From Paramecium sonneborni (taxonomy: Eukaryota > Ciliophora > Oligohymenophorea > Peniculida > Parameciidae), in the NCBI GenBank assembly GCA_905182985.1, contig CAJJDN010000003.1:712812-776811 (forward strand): a stretch of 64,000 bases of DNA. The letters run 5' to 3'. The position numbers were made by a program, and so were the translations under genes. This document shows, one piece after another, positions 38,883 through 54,349 of the stretch; position 1 is the first letter of the stretch, and each line of letters starts with the position of its first letter. The notes beneath the pieces were generated by a model. The model was not told the DNA's origin and ran no database searches. It worked only from the letters and a program-made list of their open reading frames with translations.

Positions 38883-40025
38883 TATACAATCATAAAGTTC
38901 TGCAATCAGTAATAAATAATCCATTATCAATTTAATCTAATATACAGTTTGCTTTTTATAAGTTAAATGTTTAATAATTCTACAATCAAATTTAATATAA
39001 CTTTCATTTATTGCTTTATATTTACAACATAAAATTTAATTTAAGCCTTTGTTCTTATCATTAATTTTACCATTAAACGGTAATTCTTGATTTTTTTCAT
39101 TTTTATATTGTCAGAACCTATTTTAAATTGAAAACCAAATTATTATTTTACATTGTTAACAAATTTCATTAAAAATTCAAAAATAATTATTAAACAATGT
39201 TGTGGTCTCTTTTGGAATGATGTCATTAATTTTAATCACACTTTTTTTATACAAGAAATTAAAATTATTGTCTATATTGTTGTTATTCCTTAGGTTTGTT
39301 AAGCAAAAACAATCTTTATAAAAAGTAAATGTTCTAAAATAAGTGAGTTTATGTTAGATGGAGATGTTTTTAAGTTTTTATCAATAATTAAAAAAATTAA
39401 GAAAACAATTTAAGTTTATCTAAAAAAAATTAATAGAAACGGGATATTACAATTATTAATTGAATTAAATATAATCAAGTTAAGTAAATTATACGAAATA
39501 GATGAGTAAAAGATTGTTTTGTTAAATTATAACTACTAGAATTATTGAATTATTATTCATAAACCATATTTTCAAATACTTCATTAATCAAATAGAATTA
39601 TCATCGCTTTTTAAAGAACAAAGCATATAAGGATTATAAATAAAAAAAGTTTAATAATTAAGAGATTAATTAATTAACCTTTGAATTAAGATGTTGTAAA
39701 ATTTTGGGAGTCTTATTGATATTGACTTTAATAAAGACTCATTTATTGTATTATATCTAGAATATGATAAAATATGATTAAGTAGGTAAAATCTAAATAT
39801 TAAACTAATCGATATATTAGCATTTATTTAAAACATAAAAAACACATGAGAAACAGCAAATAAAATAAAGTAGTTGAGATTATCAGTGAATGTTGGTTAT
39901 TATAATTATTTTTGTAAAATAAATTGCAATTACTCAATGATGTTTAATTTTGGATCCTTCACCCATCACTTGTTCCACATAACTTTGAAAAGTATTACTT
40001 TTTTTTCCTGCTTATCTACACAATA
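38883..40025. repeat. Copy 2 of the perfect 1143-bp direct repeat
   Basis: Identical to 37739-38881 as far as read. It continues into unique sequence that completes the small minus-strand membrane gene. The 155-aa plus frame recurs at 39217-39684. Confidence 0.92.
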
Positions 40026-40140
40026 GAGCAATCCATATAAACACAGCTAATACGTGTAATAATGTGATTATATATATTAAGCCCTTTAATTTTGGATTTA
40101 TGCTTCCTGGTAAAAAATCAAGATCGCCTAGAAATTCCAT
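39934..40140 (-). CDS. Small single-pass membrane protein (68 aa)
   Basis: Intronless, ATG at 40138-40140. About 20 residues (MEFLGDLDFLPGSINPKLKG) precede one clean TM helix (LIYIITLLHVLAVFIWIALLC); a short basic, then polar tail ends KIKHH. Amino-acid choice is unlike the surrounding AT-rich noise, which supports a real gene. Family not recognised. The 3' 92 bp are duplicated in copy 1 before the N. Confidence 0.55.
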
Positions 40141-41055
40141 TAATTAATTAATTAATTTAATAACAATTATTGAAAAACTTAATTTCTTTTCTAACTTTCA
40201 TTTTATATTTAAACAAATCTAATTAACTATCTATTCAAGCTCTTCTTAAACAATTTATTTTTCTCATTCAATTTTTTTTCAAAAAGATTGTCTTTATTAA
40301 GCTTAAAAATAATTAAAGTAGGTTTCCTTGTCTATTTTATATATTTTAAGAAGCATTTTCTTTTATTTATCTTAGCTCTAAAATATGAAATTTATTCAGA
40401 TCTTAATATGAGAAATTTTGCTTTTAAGACTTGTTTCTTACTTTTGTAAATATTTTAATTGGAAATTATTAGAAATTAACACCTTAATAAATATTTTGAA
40501 AAGTTTTACCCTATTTTTTTGAATTAATTTTTTTGTACACTTAATAACTAAATGGAAAGTAATTATAATTAGATTTAGATTAGAAATAATCTTTAACTTA
40601 ATAAAACTAATAAATAATTTTACAAGAAATAAATTTATTTTAAAAATGAGTTTGAACCTATGTTTACTTTATGCCCTTAATGAACAAAAATTAAATTTCT
40701 AAATCTAAATAAAAATACATAATTATCAAGGATTCATTAATTAAAAATAATTTCTTTTTTCTAATATTAAAATGCAGTAGTAACATTGTTTTATTGTTTT
40801 CTATGTAAATTACTTTATTTTATTTTTTTAATTGGAATATTGATTTTCTTTTAACAAGACACCATATCCCACAAAATAAAAGGCAAAAAAAGAAATAAAG
40901 AATGATACTGAAGATAATACTTTAAGTTTTTTTTGCAAATTTACAAGTAGGAAAAATAAGTGAATATGAAGTACTACCCACACTATCTTGTTAATCATCA
41001 TTATTTGTTTTTGAGATTATTATTTAAGATAATAATTTAATTCATTTAATTTATT
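40141..41055. other. AT-rich region without a convincing gene
   Basis: There is one short plus frame of 43 codons from 40552. I see no domain, RNA gene or repeat. It may be the 5' region of the flanking divergent and convergent genes plus decayed sequence. Confidence 0.4.
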
Positions 41056-41772
41056 TCAATTTTTCAACAGGAGATCCTAGATATTAATAGTCGGAGAGAA
41101 CTTAGGCTTGATCCTAATTTTCGATTATAAAAGTAATTTTGTAATCTTTTTTTGCTATTCTACTACATTTATGTTATCCATTGATGAACTTTTCTTAAAA
41201 AAGTTAATTTGGCATTTTCTTTTCTTAACTTTATTCTATCCTTAATTTTAAATTAACTAAAAAAGTTATGTAAATTAATTAATTTCATTTGGTTCCTATT
41301 GCTTTGTATTTTATTTTGTTTCATTTTATTATTAATATAATGATTAGCATTTTTCAATATAAAGTTTTTGATTTGTTTAATTTTATTAGGATAATTATTT
41401 TTTAATCATTAAAGTATTCTTCTTTTTATCATTGACTTATAAATTATCATATTGTTTTATTAGATTTTCTGCTATTTTTTTTACTTGCCCACTATTAGAT
41501 TCTTTTACTGAATCAATTTAATCTAATTATTATTTGATATCTATTGTTTAACTTTTTGCTAATTTTCTTTTCTTATTTTAAGGGGTTTCTTCATACTAAG
41601 TTCGATTAGGACATATATTACTATTAGTCATTAAACTGCTGTTATTGTTTTTGCATGATTATTCCATACTACTATTTGTAAATGTAGTCAATTCTATATT
41701 TTTCAAAAATTTCCATTAATGTCCAATATGAGGTAATTTGAGATAGTTTGGAATATTATTATTAATTTTCAT
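41056..41772 (-). CDS. Gln/Lys/Asn-rich protein, unknown
   Basis: Intronless, 238 aa. N-terminus MKINNNIPNYLKLPHIGHQW, then mostly hydrophilic with long Gln/Asn stretches and basic clusters (NKKRKLAKSQT; KVKKRKCQINFFKK) that could act as nuclear localisation signals. No globular domain was recognised. The frame is closed only by TGA and holds many TAA/TAG Gln codons. Confidence 0.55.
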
Positions 41773-41949
41773 TTTTAATATTTATTATTTCTTTAATATA
41801 AAAATCCTTAATTAGATTTTAAGACTAAAAGAATTTATAAAAAAATCAAAAATATCTTAGTTTAATCTCAAAAATCAATAATAAAACTAAAAGGATAAGT
41901 GTTATACTATAAATAATTATAAATATCTTTATTTACACATAATTTTGAT

Positions 41950-42773
41950 TCAATATTATACAAAACTTGCATATAATTAACTATCACAAATTTGAGTAAA
42001 GAATTATTTATAATTTTTATAAATAAATGAAGGCGACCCATTAAATTTAGTTTTATTCATTTCCTTTTTGGTCCAATTCTAAACTTAAAATTTATATATT
42101 ACCTATGATGCATTTCTCCAAGTCGTATATATAAATGGGTTTAAATGAATCAATGTTAGAACTAAGCTCACAATATTTAAAATAATGAAAGTTAGTTCTC
42201 TATTGCAATCTGATACAAATACTATAATAATTATGTCAAATTATACATTTATAAATTAAAATAAGTAATAATAAGTATAACGCCATCCCTGTGAATGTAA
42301 CAAGTCCTAACAAATATTTTATATTTCTTCTGCCTATGCATGTTGCCATCAAAAAGCAATGTGCTTCAAAATCATTTACACAATGATCACAAAATTTACA
42401 ATGATAGCAACGATCAATTTTAATGGCCTTGCATTTTTCACATAATTTCCCATAAAAATTTTTATCATCTAAAATCGTTTACATTTATACACCAGGCTCT
42501 AAAATCTAAATTTGTTTAGTTTACCTGTCATATTGACTCTAAACATTGAATATATTGATAATATCTGAAATGTTACAATTGCTTTACTTAAATTAGGGAC
42601 TTCACAATATTTTTTAAGTAAAACAAAATCACAATATAAGTACAGAAGAAGAGTTCCAGCCACCGTACCTAAAAACAAAGGGTATTAAGTCTTATTAATC
42701 ATATCTTATATCTTACTCTATTCCCTAAAACATAATTATTTCGAACCCATAAATTTCCATTATAATTTAACAT
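41950..42773 (-). CDS. DHHC-type protein S-acyltransferase with altered motif
   Basis: Predicted 240 aa with four introns (26, 26, 25, 24 nt), exact exon sum. Two hydrophobic helices come first, then a DPG-like MTEPGVQ, then the Cys-rich domain: CEKCKAIKIDRCYHCKFCDHC followed by EAHC in place of DHHC, then ATCIGRRNIKY. Two more TM helices and TTWRNAS (TTxE-like position) follow. The family palmitoylates proteins on Golgi and plasma membranes via the Cys of DHHC. That Cys is kept; the Asp and first His are changed to Glu and Ala. Shorter than most DHHC enzymes. Confidence 0.78.
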
Positions 42774-43976
42774 CTAGAAATTTATTATTACAGAAATTCA
42801 TTTCATAATTATTATCATTAAATCTTGGATTCTAAAAAATAAAAAAATTTGAATTCAAGGTTTTCCCAGAATCGAAATCATATTTTTTTGTTTAAGAAAT
42901 TACGATATTCAAATTCCAAAATTTATTATATTATGTAATAATACCATAAATTAAGATTCCAAATCTTCTTTATGATTATTCAAATCATAAGAATATTAAG
43001 ATATTCCCTTGTTTATGGATGAAAAAAAAATTAAAAAAAGAATTAAAAACTCAAATCTTAATTTTAACAAATTCAGATTGAATATCATAATAAAATACTA
43101 ACAAAACTCAGATTACTTGCACATTTAATTATAAAAAATTCTGGTTTAAAAAAAAGTCAAAATGATGTTTTTTTATCAGCTATTTCAAATAAAAATAGTA
43201 ATTCAAAAAGTATTAAGATGAACATTCTTTAAAAGAAACAAACTTGATTTTAGAATAATAAATAAACATATTAATTAAAACATTAATAAAATAGATTATT
43301 TATAAATAATTATATTGACAATAATTTCGAAGTGCATTTTCTTTGAAAACATGGAAAACATACCGAAAAATTATTATAATGTATTTCTACTATTGAAAAA
43401 TAATTTTACTTCTTTAATTTCTATCATGACATAACATACTTTTACAAAATGTGGTTATTATATAAGCCTTATTATAATAACCATATTTGTTTTTAGCGTA
43501 TAATTATACAATTCAGGTGTTCTTGATTGACTTTTTCATAAATTTTCTAGTTTTTTTTCTAATAAATTCAGTATTAATGTACAAATTTTCACTTTGTGTT
43601 ACTAAAAACTGACTGCTCTCTGATATAATTCTAAGTTTCTGATAATACAATAAAACAATCTGATAATTTTATTTTTTGCTTAAATTCGATATTATTGTAT
43701 ATGCAATAATTAATATTTCTTGAATAATAGTATTAACAACATTATTATGTTATTATTTTATCAATTAAAGAGGTATTATTGTCTTTTTTATTATTTTGAT
43801 TGATTCATCTTTTTTTAAAATTTTAATATATTTTTGTTTGAAACTGTGTTAAAGTTTTTCAGCTATCAATTTTTGAGATTTAAAGTAATTAGTATTTAGA
43901 ATTTGAGAAACAACTCTTCATAATAGAAATTATTAAATAAATAAATAAAGTTGATAATAAAGAAATACTTGATTTT
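42774..43976. other. Gene-free AT-rich stretch
   Basis: About 1.2 kb of A/T runs with short frames only. It separates the 5' end of the DHHC-type gene from the 3' end of the giant minus-strand gene. This is unusually long for this compact genome, so it may hold a gene decayed beyond recognition. Confidence 0.4.
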
Positions 43977-46900
43977 TCATAATTAAGGAATTAGATTATA
44001 AACTTTGATTTATTCTTTCATTTTAACTATAATTTAGCTTTAGTTTTATTGCCTTATTGTTTAAAACTCATTTATTGGATCATAAATTTGATATCCATCA
44101 ATAATTGCTTATTTTTAAGTTGTAACAAGGAGAGTGACTTTTGGTATAAAGATTGGAACTGAATATCTTCTGGCATGCTAATGTTATTAATGAGTTCCAT
44201 TATATTTGTATTGTAATAAATACTCCTCTTAATTTTCTAAAGAAAATTCAAAGCTCAACATTTATATAAAATTTAGCACTTAAACTGCACATGTTAATAT
44301 TATTCTCTAATCTATTGAAATGTAATCAACAATTTTCACAATAGTTTCAAACTATAATTAAATAAAAAAGGTCTTACTTCTGTATTTGTATTTTATAAAA
44401 ATAAATCTAATTTTCTATGTTAAATTTATTCTTTCATTTTATCTGTAACAACTTAAGATGTCATTTCTACATATGCTTTAGTTAATAAAAATGATGGAAG
44501 AACTAAAATGCCTTATTCCCAACTTTCATTAATTGAAATTTCAAATTTAGTAATCCAAATTTTAAAGTCATGATGTACTCGATCAATCACTTCACTAAAG
44601 TATTTCTATTTAAATTATTTTTCAATTATTAAAATTTAGTCAGAATTAGTCCAAATAATGTATGGAGATTCATACATATATTTATTACTTTATCCAAATT
44701 TGGAATATTATTCAGGATTTACAAATGGAATTTTAAAATTCTTATTATTGATATTTTCTATATTTTTATGATATTTATAAGTTTATTATCCTTAAAGTAA
44801 TAATAAATCTAAATCATTCTATTAATATATAAGTCCCATATATCCACCAATCAAATATAAATTTTCATCATCACAAGTTAATTGTTTAAAAATCTTTTCT
44901 ACATTATTGGATAGATGCATAACAACTTTAGCAAAAATAGTGTAAACATTTAATATTAATTTTTTATTATCATTATTTAAGGACAAGTTAATATCTTAAA
45001 TTAATTAATTTATTTGATAGCTATAAATAGTAAAATAAACTGATCCATTTTCTATATTTGTAGTAAGCAAATATAAACTTTTGTTAGAATAACTAACACA
45101 CATCGAACATGGTTTTAGATATCCTTAATGCATATTTTCATCTTATTTGATATTTACATATAAATAAATGTATCTAGTAAACTCAAAATTTTTAATTAAT
45201 CCAACTATTTCATTATTATCTTAAAATATAATTCTTGCTTAATAATTTAAATTATCCTATTCTTTATATAAGAATTTCATTGCTTTATGCATTTAAGCAA
45301 AAGGTTAAACAACTTAGGTTCCATTTAAAATAATATTATTAGCATCAATACTAATAATTGAGATTTTTCTTTTTTAAAATATCTCTTATGATGATAAGTT
45401 ATATGAAATATTAAGGGAAGTTAAACTTAAAATACCATAAGGAGAAAAAGGATCAGTTACTTCAAATTCATTTGTTTCATTATTGAATCTATAAGATTTT
45501 CCTAATATTTATGTAGCATCATTCAAAATATAAATTTTGTCTTAGTGAGAGTAGATATTTTAATTTTATGAATAGAAACTAATTGGATTAATTTTCTATC
45601 CAAAATTAGTGATGGCACTTACATAATAATGATTATCAATCTATTGAAATTTATATCCAATATATTCTTATTATTCAATATTAACTAAAAGCTCATTCTA
45701 AGATCCTCCAATAATTAGAATGGCAGATTCATCATTGTCTCTATTGAATTAAATAAAATATTATACTATACACTTAACATCAAAGAACCATACATAGGTC
45801 TCATAGATAGTGGAACGATTAATTCTTTATTTATTTTTTCAGATCTATAAGAATCTTCACTAATAAATAATCTTTCTACCAAATTACAAAATCCCATATT
45901 TTAAAATGCTTGATTATAATGTCCTCTAAAATTACTTAAAAATATATATATACAAAAATGATCCTCCAAAAGTCCAAACTTCAGTGTATGGTTTAGATTA
46001 TTGGTTAAAAGAGAATACGACAGAAGAAGCATATGCTCTTGCAAAATAAGTATCACTTTCTTTTTTTGTTTTTTTGTCTCTATAAATTGTTGTAAAAGTG
46101 TTCTAATATTATTTTATTCTTATTACTTTTTCGAAATTGAATGTATCAATTGAATCCCGTAATGTGTTATTTTTAGCCTCTTTACCATAAATGCAATAAA
46201 CATTATTCTTTTATTTATCAAAACACAAAGATCGAAAAAATACAGGCTCTGTAGTTTCATGAATAACTATAATTTCTGCCCAAATTTAATCAGTTTTTTA
46301 AACAGGATTTAGATATTTTTCATAATTCACCTAACATACTTAGTATGCATTCTATTTTAATCTATTAGCTTTTAATAACATCTTACAATTCCAATATCTC
46401 TAATATCAATAAATGATAACACATTGATAAAAAGTATGCTTTTTAATTTGTAATTCACAAAGTACTAAGTGAGTCTATTATGTATATAAACTGGAGATTA
46501 TAATCTCCTCAGATATATTTATAACAGTTAAGGCTCATCTATTATAAATATAATTAAATTACTGTTAACCAAGTTATCAATTACATAAATATAATCTTTT
46601 AAATCTTATGCTAAAAATGAAACAAATTATGAATCTTCTTTTATTTAAGTCTTTTGATGTTACTTTGACAGTAATTTATAAGTATGAATTTATTATTATG
46701 TAGATTTAAATAAGTTACTAAAAAGATGTTTTTCATGATATTGATATAGTTTATTTAAAAGTTCAGCATAAGATAATTTGTATTACAATAAATCTTAACA
46801 CTGTAAATTTGGATCTTACATACGTTTATCCTTATCCTTAACTTCCTATAAATATGACTCTAAATATAAAGAATTATATTTACTTCTACATGATTCAAGA

Positions 46901-48772
46901 AAGCCTGACAATATTTCAAACATATATCTTTCTTTTTCTTTGTTTAACACAAAATGTATGATATTGCCTTACTTTTTTTTTTCATAAAAACTATTACTTT
47001 TAACTATTTTCATAGCATTATTTGCATAATGTGATAATTCACAATAATGTTGTTAATTGGATGGATGTAAAAATTTAAAACTTTATTAAACATGAGTTAT
47101 ATAAATATTTAAATAGTATAAAATATTCTTATGATCTGTTTTTAAAAGTTCAATTTCAAATCTATGATCTTAAATTTAAACTCCTGATGATAAAATTCTA
47201 GGTAAGAAAATTACCTTATAATTACTAATTAATGACAAATGAGTAGTGATTTCAGTAAATAACTTTGAAGATAATTGGATATCAGATTCTTAATTAAAAT
47301 ATGCAAATGAATAACTAAAAATAATAACCTAAGGTTAGAACGATTTTATAAGAGGATATACAAGTAAATCTAAGATATGTCTAAAATGCATATCATTTAA
47401 TCGTTTTTAATTATGACTCTATCTAATAGGTATGATATAAGAATTTTTAGCTTACATAAAAGAAATCTTATCCTTTGTTACTAAATCAAACATTTAAGAT
47501 TTATCATCAGAATCTAGCATTTCATCTAATACTGAGATATATTAGCAAGATCCTGAATAATTATCCAGTAATTTGTAATTAAATTCAAAATCAAATCCAT
47601 CCATATTCAAAAAAGTTATTTTTGGCAGATACTTCTCTTTCATTTACTTGACTTCTTCTGTACCTTCATATTCTTCTAAAATTTATTCATAAAAATCGCA
47701 TATTGACAATGCAAGTGGATGAATGAAAGGATCTAAAATTTACAAAGTTATATGTTTAAGTATTAGAGTTGAGTTGAATTCTCCCTCTGTTACTTTGTTC
47801 AATAAATCATATACCATAATTATAAAATGTTGTAAGTCAGTGTTCTCATAAAGAAACTTCATCAAACTATCCTTTTAGTGATCTAATTTTTTTAATTGAT
47901 CAAATAGGATGTGACTTTAAAATAGTGAGGTATGTTATTCTATGTAATTTAAAAAGTCTTAATTCTTCATCATTAGATTGACTATCTTTTCTCTGACAAC
48001 ATTAGTATCATAATGCATTACGTTACTGTTTTTAATAATATGAAATGGGTTGGGTTGCTGAAATTTAAATTGTTCTTTACTTTAAAGTTATAATCAGCAT
48101 ATTAGAGAAAAAACTTTCTAAATAATTGAACTGCAACAACGGTGGACCTATCATCTAGATTTTCTGGCTGTAATGAAGCACCAATTTTAAGAAATCTTCC
48201 AGTTTTAGCATCATTATTAAAAGGTGAGCATTTTGAAAACATGAAGAATAACTCTTATAATTGATTATCTTAATAGCCTTCAGCAGGCTTACCAAACTCT
48301 TACTCTAATTGTATCAGATCTTCTTCATAACAATGATTGAATATCTACTCATATATTTTGCCTAAATTAACATAGAATTATCTATCAACCTTTAATCCTA
48401 ATTCATATAATCTTTCATACCTAAAGTGTGCACATAACTTAAAAATATACTCCACTTTAATTTATCATCTACTGCCAAATATTGATTACACATCAATAAT
48501 AATGGTTTTTCACAATTAGGATATAGTTCATAATTATAAACACAATGATTCTAAATTTATATAAATGTGGTAAATATACTTTCTGTTTCAAATTGTCAAT
48601 GCCAGCCACTATTTAAGCGTCATTTAATGTTTAATTTAACATTATTATTTATTTATCAATGCATTAAACATTAGTGAAACAATTTGTTTAACAAAATATC
48701 ATTAAATTACAAAAGTAACCCAAACTCATAGTATATCTCAGATCTTTCTGATTTTAAGAACTTAGAAATCAT
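43977..48772 (-). CDS. Very large protein with kelch/propeller-like C-terminal half, unknown
   Basis: Roughly 1500 aa in many small exons. The N-terminal half is helical (DFYEQILEEYEGTEEVKQMK; HRFEIELLKTDHKNIL). The C-terminal half reads as a beta-propeller: SSVVFSFNQQ then YTEVWTFGGS, ILIIGGSQNELL, LYLIGGYMGL. It ends ...VKMKEQIKVYNLIPQL with TGA at 43977. Introns include 23 nt (GTG start), 28 nt and 26 nt. The first 150 residues are unresolved: good sequence (MISKFLKSERSEIYYEFGLL) starts at 48772 but three TGAs fall between about 48520 and 48660, needing an oversize intron or marking damage. No confident family. Confidence 0.55.
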
Positions 48773-48988
48773 TTTATTAACCAATTATTTTAAGAACAAA
48801 ATATATTAACTTTCGATGTGTAAAGCAAACTTTTTCAAAGTATTTGTTTAAAATAAGAGCGAAGATATAAATGCTCTCTCTTACTATAATGACTATATAG
48901 GTAAATTTTGAGAAATTTTATGCGAAGATTTCTGATTAAATACTACTATTTTGTGAATTAAATAAAAAAAAATAAATTTAGAAATTTA

Positions 48989-49916
48989 TCAAAAAAATTC
49001 TTTCATAAATCTCAATTTCTAGTCTTATAGTAAAAATAAAAGAATTGCTTGAAATAAAAATTCCGATATAGTTTTAAACTCCCTATTCTTCATAATTAAT
49101 AAATAAGATTTTTTGTACAGAGACAATAGAGCCTTAAAAATTAGTATTTTTAATAATTTACTTAAGAACTAGTGGAAAAATTATTATGTTATTAAATTAA
49201 GAGTCCTGTTCAAATATATATGATATTTTCTGGCATCAATCTTCATATTGGAATGAATATTACCTATTAAAAGGCCAAAGAAGAAATATTTAAAGGGAAG
49301 GCCAACAATATGTCCAGATACCTTAATTGAAACATTAGGAATTAATGGAGTAAATCTCAAAAACATCATATAAAAAATAGATTATCTCTATTCTTATGAA
49401 TCTTTTTGTAGATGACAATTTGATTAGGAAATCTATTGAGTACTAATCCTCCTGCTAATGAATAGGATAATCCATAGCATAGACTAGTTGAAGTTATAGA
49501 ACAGAAAGAAACTAATAGAAATGCTGGAATAAATAGGACCAAACAATTATCCTTTTGGATAAATAATTAATTCTATTACCTGAAAGCAAACTCAAAAACA
49601 CAGGACCTGGAATAGTATAAAAATTTAGAGGTAAATGAATGCAAATAGAAAATAGAATAAAATTATTTTCGGAGTATCTGCTAATTACATCTAATAATTC
49701 TGCTATATGAAGAGGGTATTTAGGAATATCTATAAATAATAGATCTATCAGTGGTTATTAGAATATATAAACATACTCTGTTAAATGAAGAGAGAAATGA
49801 ACAAATACATAAAGACCTATAAATCAAGTGGCAAATATTTCAAAGAGAATAAGGCATGTTAATTTGTCATATTTAAGTTCTGCTTTAAGATTATTTATAT
49901 CAATTTCTGTATTCAT
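48989..49916 (-). pseudogene. Decayed TMEM41/VTT-domain membrane protein
   Basis: Blocks match the TMEM41/DedA-like VTT family, whose members act as ER lipid scramblases: a TM near GLYVFVHFSLHL, FYTIPGPVFLSLLSG, CSITSTSLCYGLSYSLAG, and FLRFTPLIPNVSIKVSGH (the FLRxTPxxPN signature). Damage: TGA where a Trp is expected near residue 31 (FAT-stop-FIGL, about 49824), a one-base loss after the 28-nt intron near 49540, and another frame change near 49378. The signature motif itself is intact, so inactivation looks recent. The frame stays open beyond 49184 only because TAA is Gln. Confidence 0.72.
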
Positions 49917-49957
49917 ATTATTTTAATTAATATTTTTTGCTGTTATTTTTAATTTCA

Positions 49958-51025
49958 ATGGGAAATTGTGCTACATGTGACGATCCATCGATATATGAAC
50001 ATGGAGGAGAATAAATGAGACCTTTTAAGAATAAGCCAAACTTAGAAGATCAAGAAAACGTTCAATAGTTGAGTCAGAAAAGTAAATTATCATAGAGTAC
50101 AGTTAAATCTTAGAATGCTAGTTTTATAGTACAATAACATATAAGGTTATTAAATATAATATAGATAGATAAGATTTAAAGAAATTGGATTCTATTCCTG
50201 ACTTTACAAATTGTTTTACAAAGCCATTAATAGATTAGTTATAACCATTTAATTATGATTAAAATGAGCCGTTTGAATTAAAATAATTACCTTTTTATGG
50301 TCCAGTAGAAATAGAGCCTAGTGTATTTTACTATGGATAATGGAAGAATGGGTTAAGACACGGAAGAGGTAAACAATTTTGGGCAGATGGTTCAATATAT
50401 GAAGGATATTGGTTATAAGATAAAGCAAATGGAGAAGGAAGATTAATACATTCAGATGGTGATTTATATGAAGGAAAATGGTTGAATGATAAAGCTCATG
50501 GTTTTGGAGTTTATAGTCATAAAGATGGAGCATTTTATAGAGGTGAATGGTATGAAGATTAATAACATGGTAATGGATTGGAAAAATGGGCTGATGGTTC
50601 TATGTTTGAAGGAACATATACCAATGGTATGAAACATGGACATGGTAAATTCAGTTGGCCTGATGGTAGTTCCTATGTTGGAGAATTTATTAATAATAAT
50701 ATCCATGGTAAAGGACATTACATTTGGGCAGATAATAGAGAATATGAAGGTGATTGGAAAGAAAATTAAATGGATGGTCATGGAGTATTTAGTTGGTCAG
50801 ATGGAAGGTAATTATATTTTAATTAAATTTTATAGACGTTATGTTGGTGACTATATTAATGATAAAAAAGAAGGTTATGGAGAATTCTATTGGCCTGATG
50901 GTAGAGTCTATAAAGGATATTGGAAAGATGGTAAATAACATGGAAAAGGTTAATACAAGGGTACTAATAGAGTATTAAAGGAGGGTGAATGGGTTGATGG
51001 AAAATTACTTAAATGGAATAACTGA
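49958..51025 (+). CDS. MORN-repeat protein, predicted N-myristoylated
   Basis: About 330 aa. MGNCATCD gives a Gly2 and nearby Cys, suiting N-myristoylation and palmitoylation. After a 100-residue Gln/Ser-rich linker there are about nine MORN repeats of 23 residues ([64 protein letters not shown] ...). A 28-nt intron lies in the seventh repeat (from 50808); one or two more small introns are needed near 50110-50160 but their limits are unclear. MORN proteins hold membranes to cytoskeleton, for example at basal bodies and the cortex. The many plus and minus standard-code frames at 50318-50938 are its fragments and shadows. Confidence 0.88.
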
Positions 51026-51095
51026 TATTATTATTATCTAAAAACTTATATCATAAGTTTATAAAATTATTATTATTAAAAACATAATTTGAAAA

Positions 51096-53724
<2,629 letters not shown>

Positions 53725-53927
53725 TGATGTCTTTATTTATTTTTCAAAAAATATGTATATAACTATAATATAATTAAAACTATTGAATTTCCAATTACTC
53801 TACAAATTGTTTCACTAAAACCAAAATCAATCGACAAATGAAAAGGAAGTAGTCAGTATTCTTAATTGATATACAATTATCTATTTAATAGTAAAACATA
53901 TTTATAATAAAGCAAGAAGAATCAAAA

Positions 53928-54206
53928 TCATTATAAAATGGTTTCATCAATAACATTCCATCCATCTATATCATTCCAATTTTCACTTTTTTTTTTTTTG
54001 ATGAATGGATTTCTTCTCTAAACTGTCTTTGTTGTACTTATGCTGTCTACCTCAGTCACATATTTCTTAAATCTGTTTTTGAGTGAGCATTACTTATTCT
54101 TAATGACATAAGCAGTTTAGTTTATAATGTTTTTAGGCTACAATGGTAGTAATTCAGGTGATTTATTCAGATTATGATTCTATTTCTTATTAAGTCTACT
54201 TCTCAT
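53928..54206 (-). CDS. Small basic protein (92 aa), unknown
   Basis: ATG at 54204-54206, no intron. Lys/Asn-rich, with NRFKKYVTEVDSISTTKTV followed by RRNPFIKKKK and an acidic/Trp-rich end (ENWNDIDGWNVIDETI). The end is conserved-looking rather than low complexity. No family was recognised. The plus-strand frame over the same DNA is strongly hydrophobic and judged a shadow. Confidence 0.5.
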
Positions 54207-54349
54207 GTACTTTTAGAAAAGAGTTTCTCTAGGTAACTCTTATAAGATTCCCTTCAAATGTAATGTGGGAGTGATTGGTTGCTATTAAAATTAGAGTTGC
54301 TATTTATGTACTTACTATGATATCATTATCTAACAGTATAATAATATTA

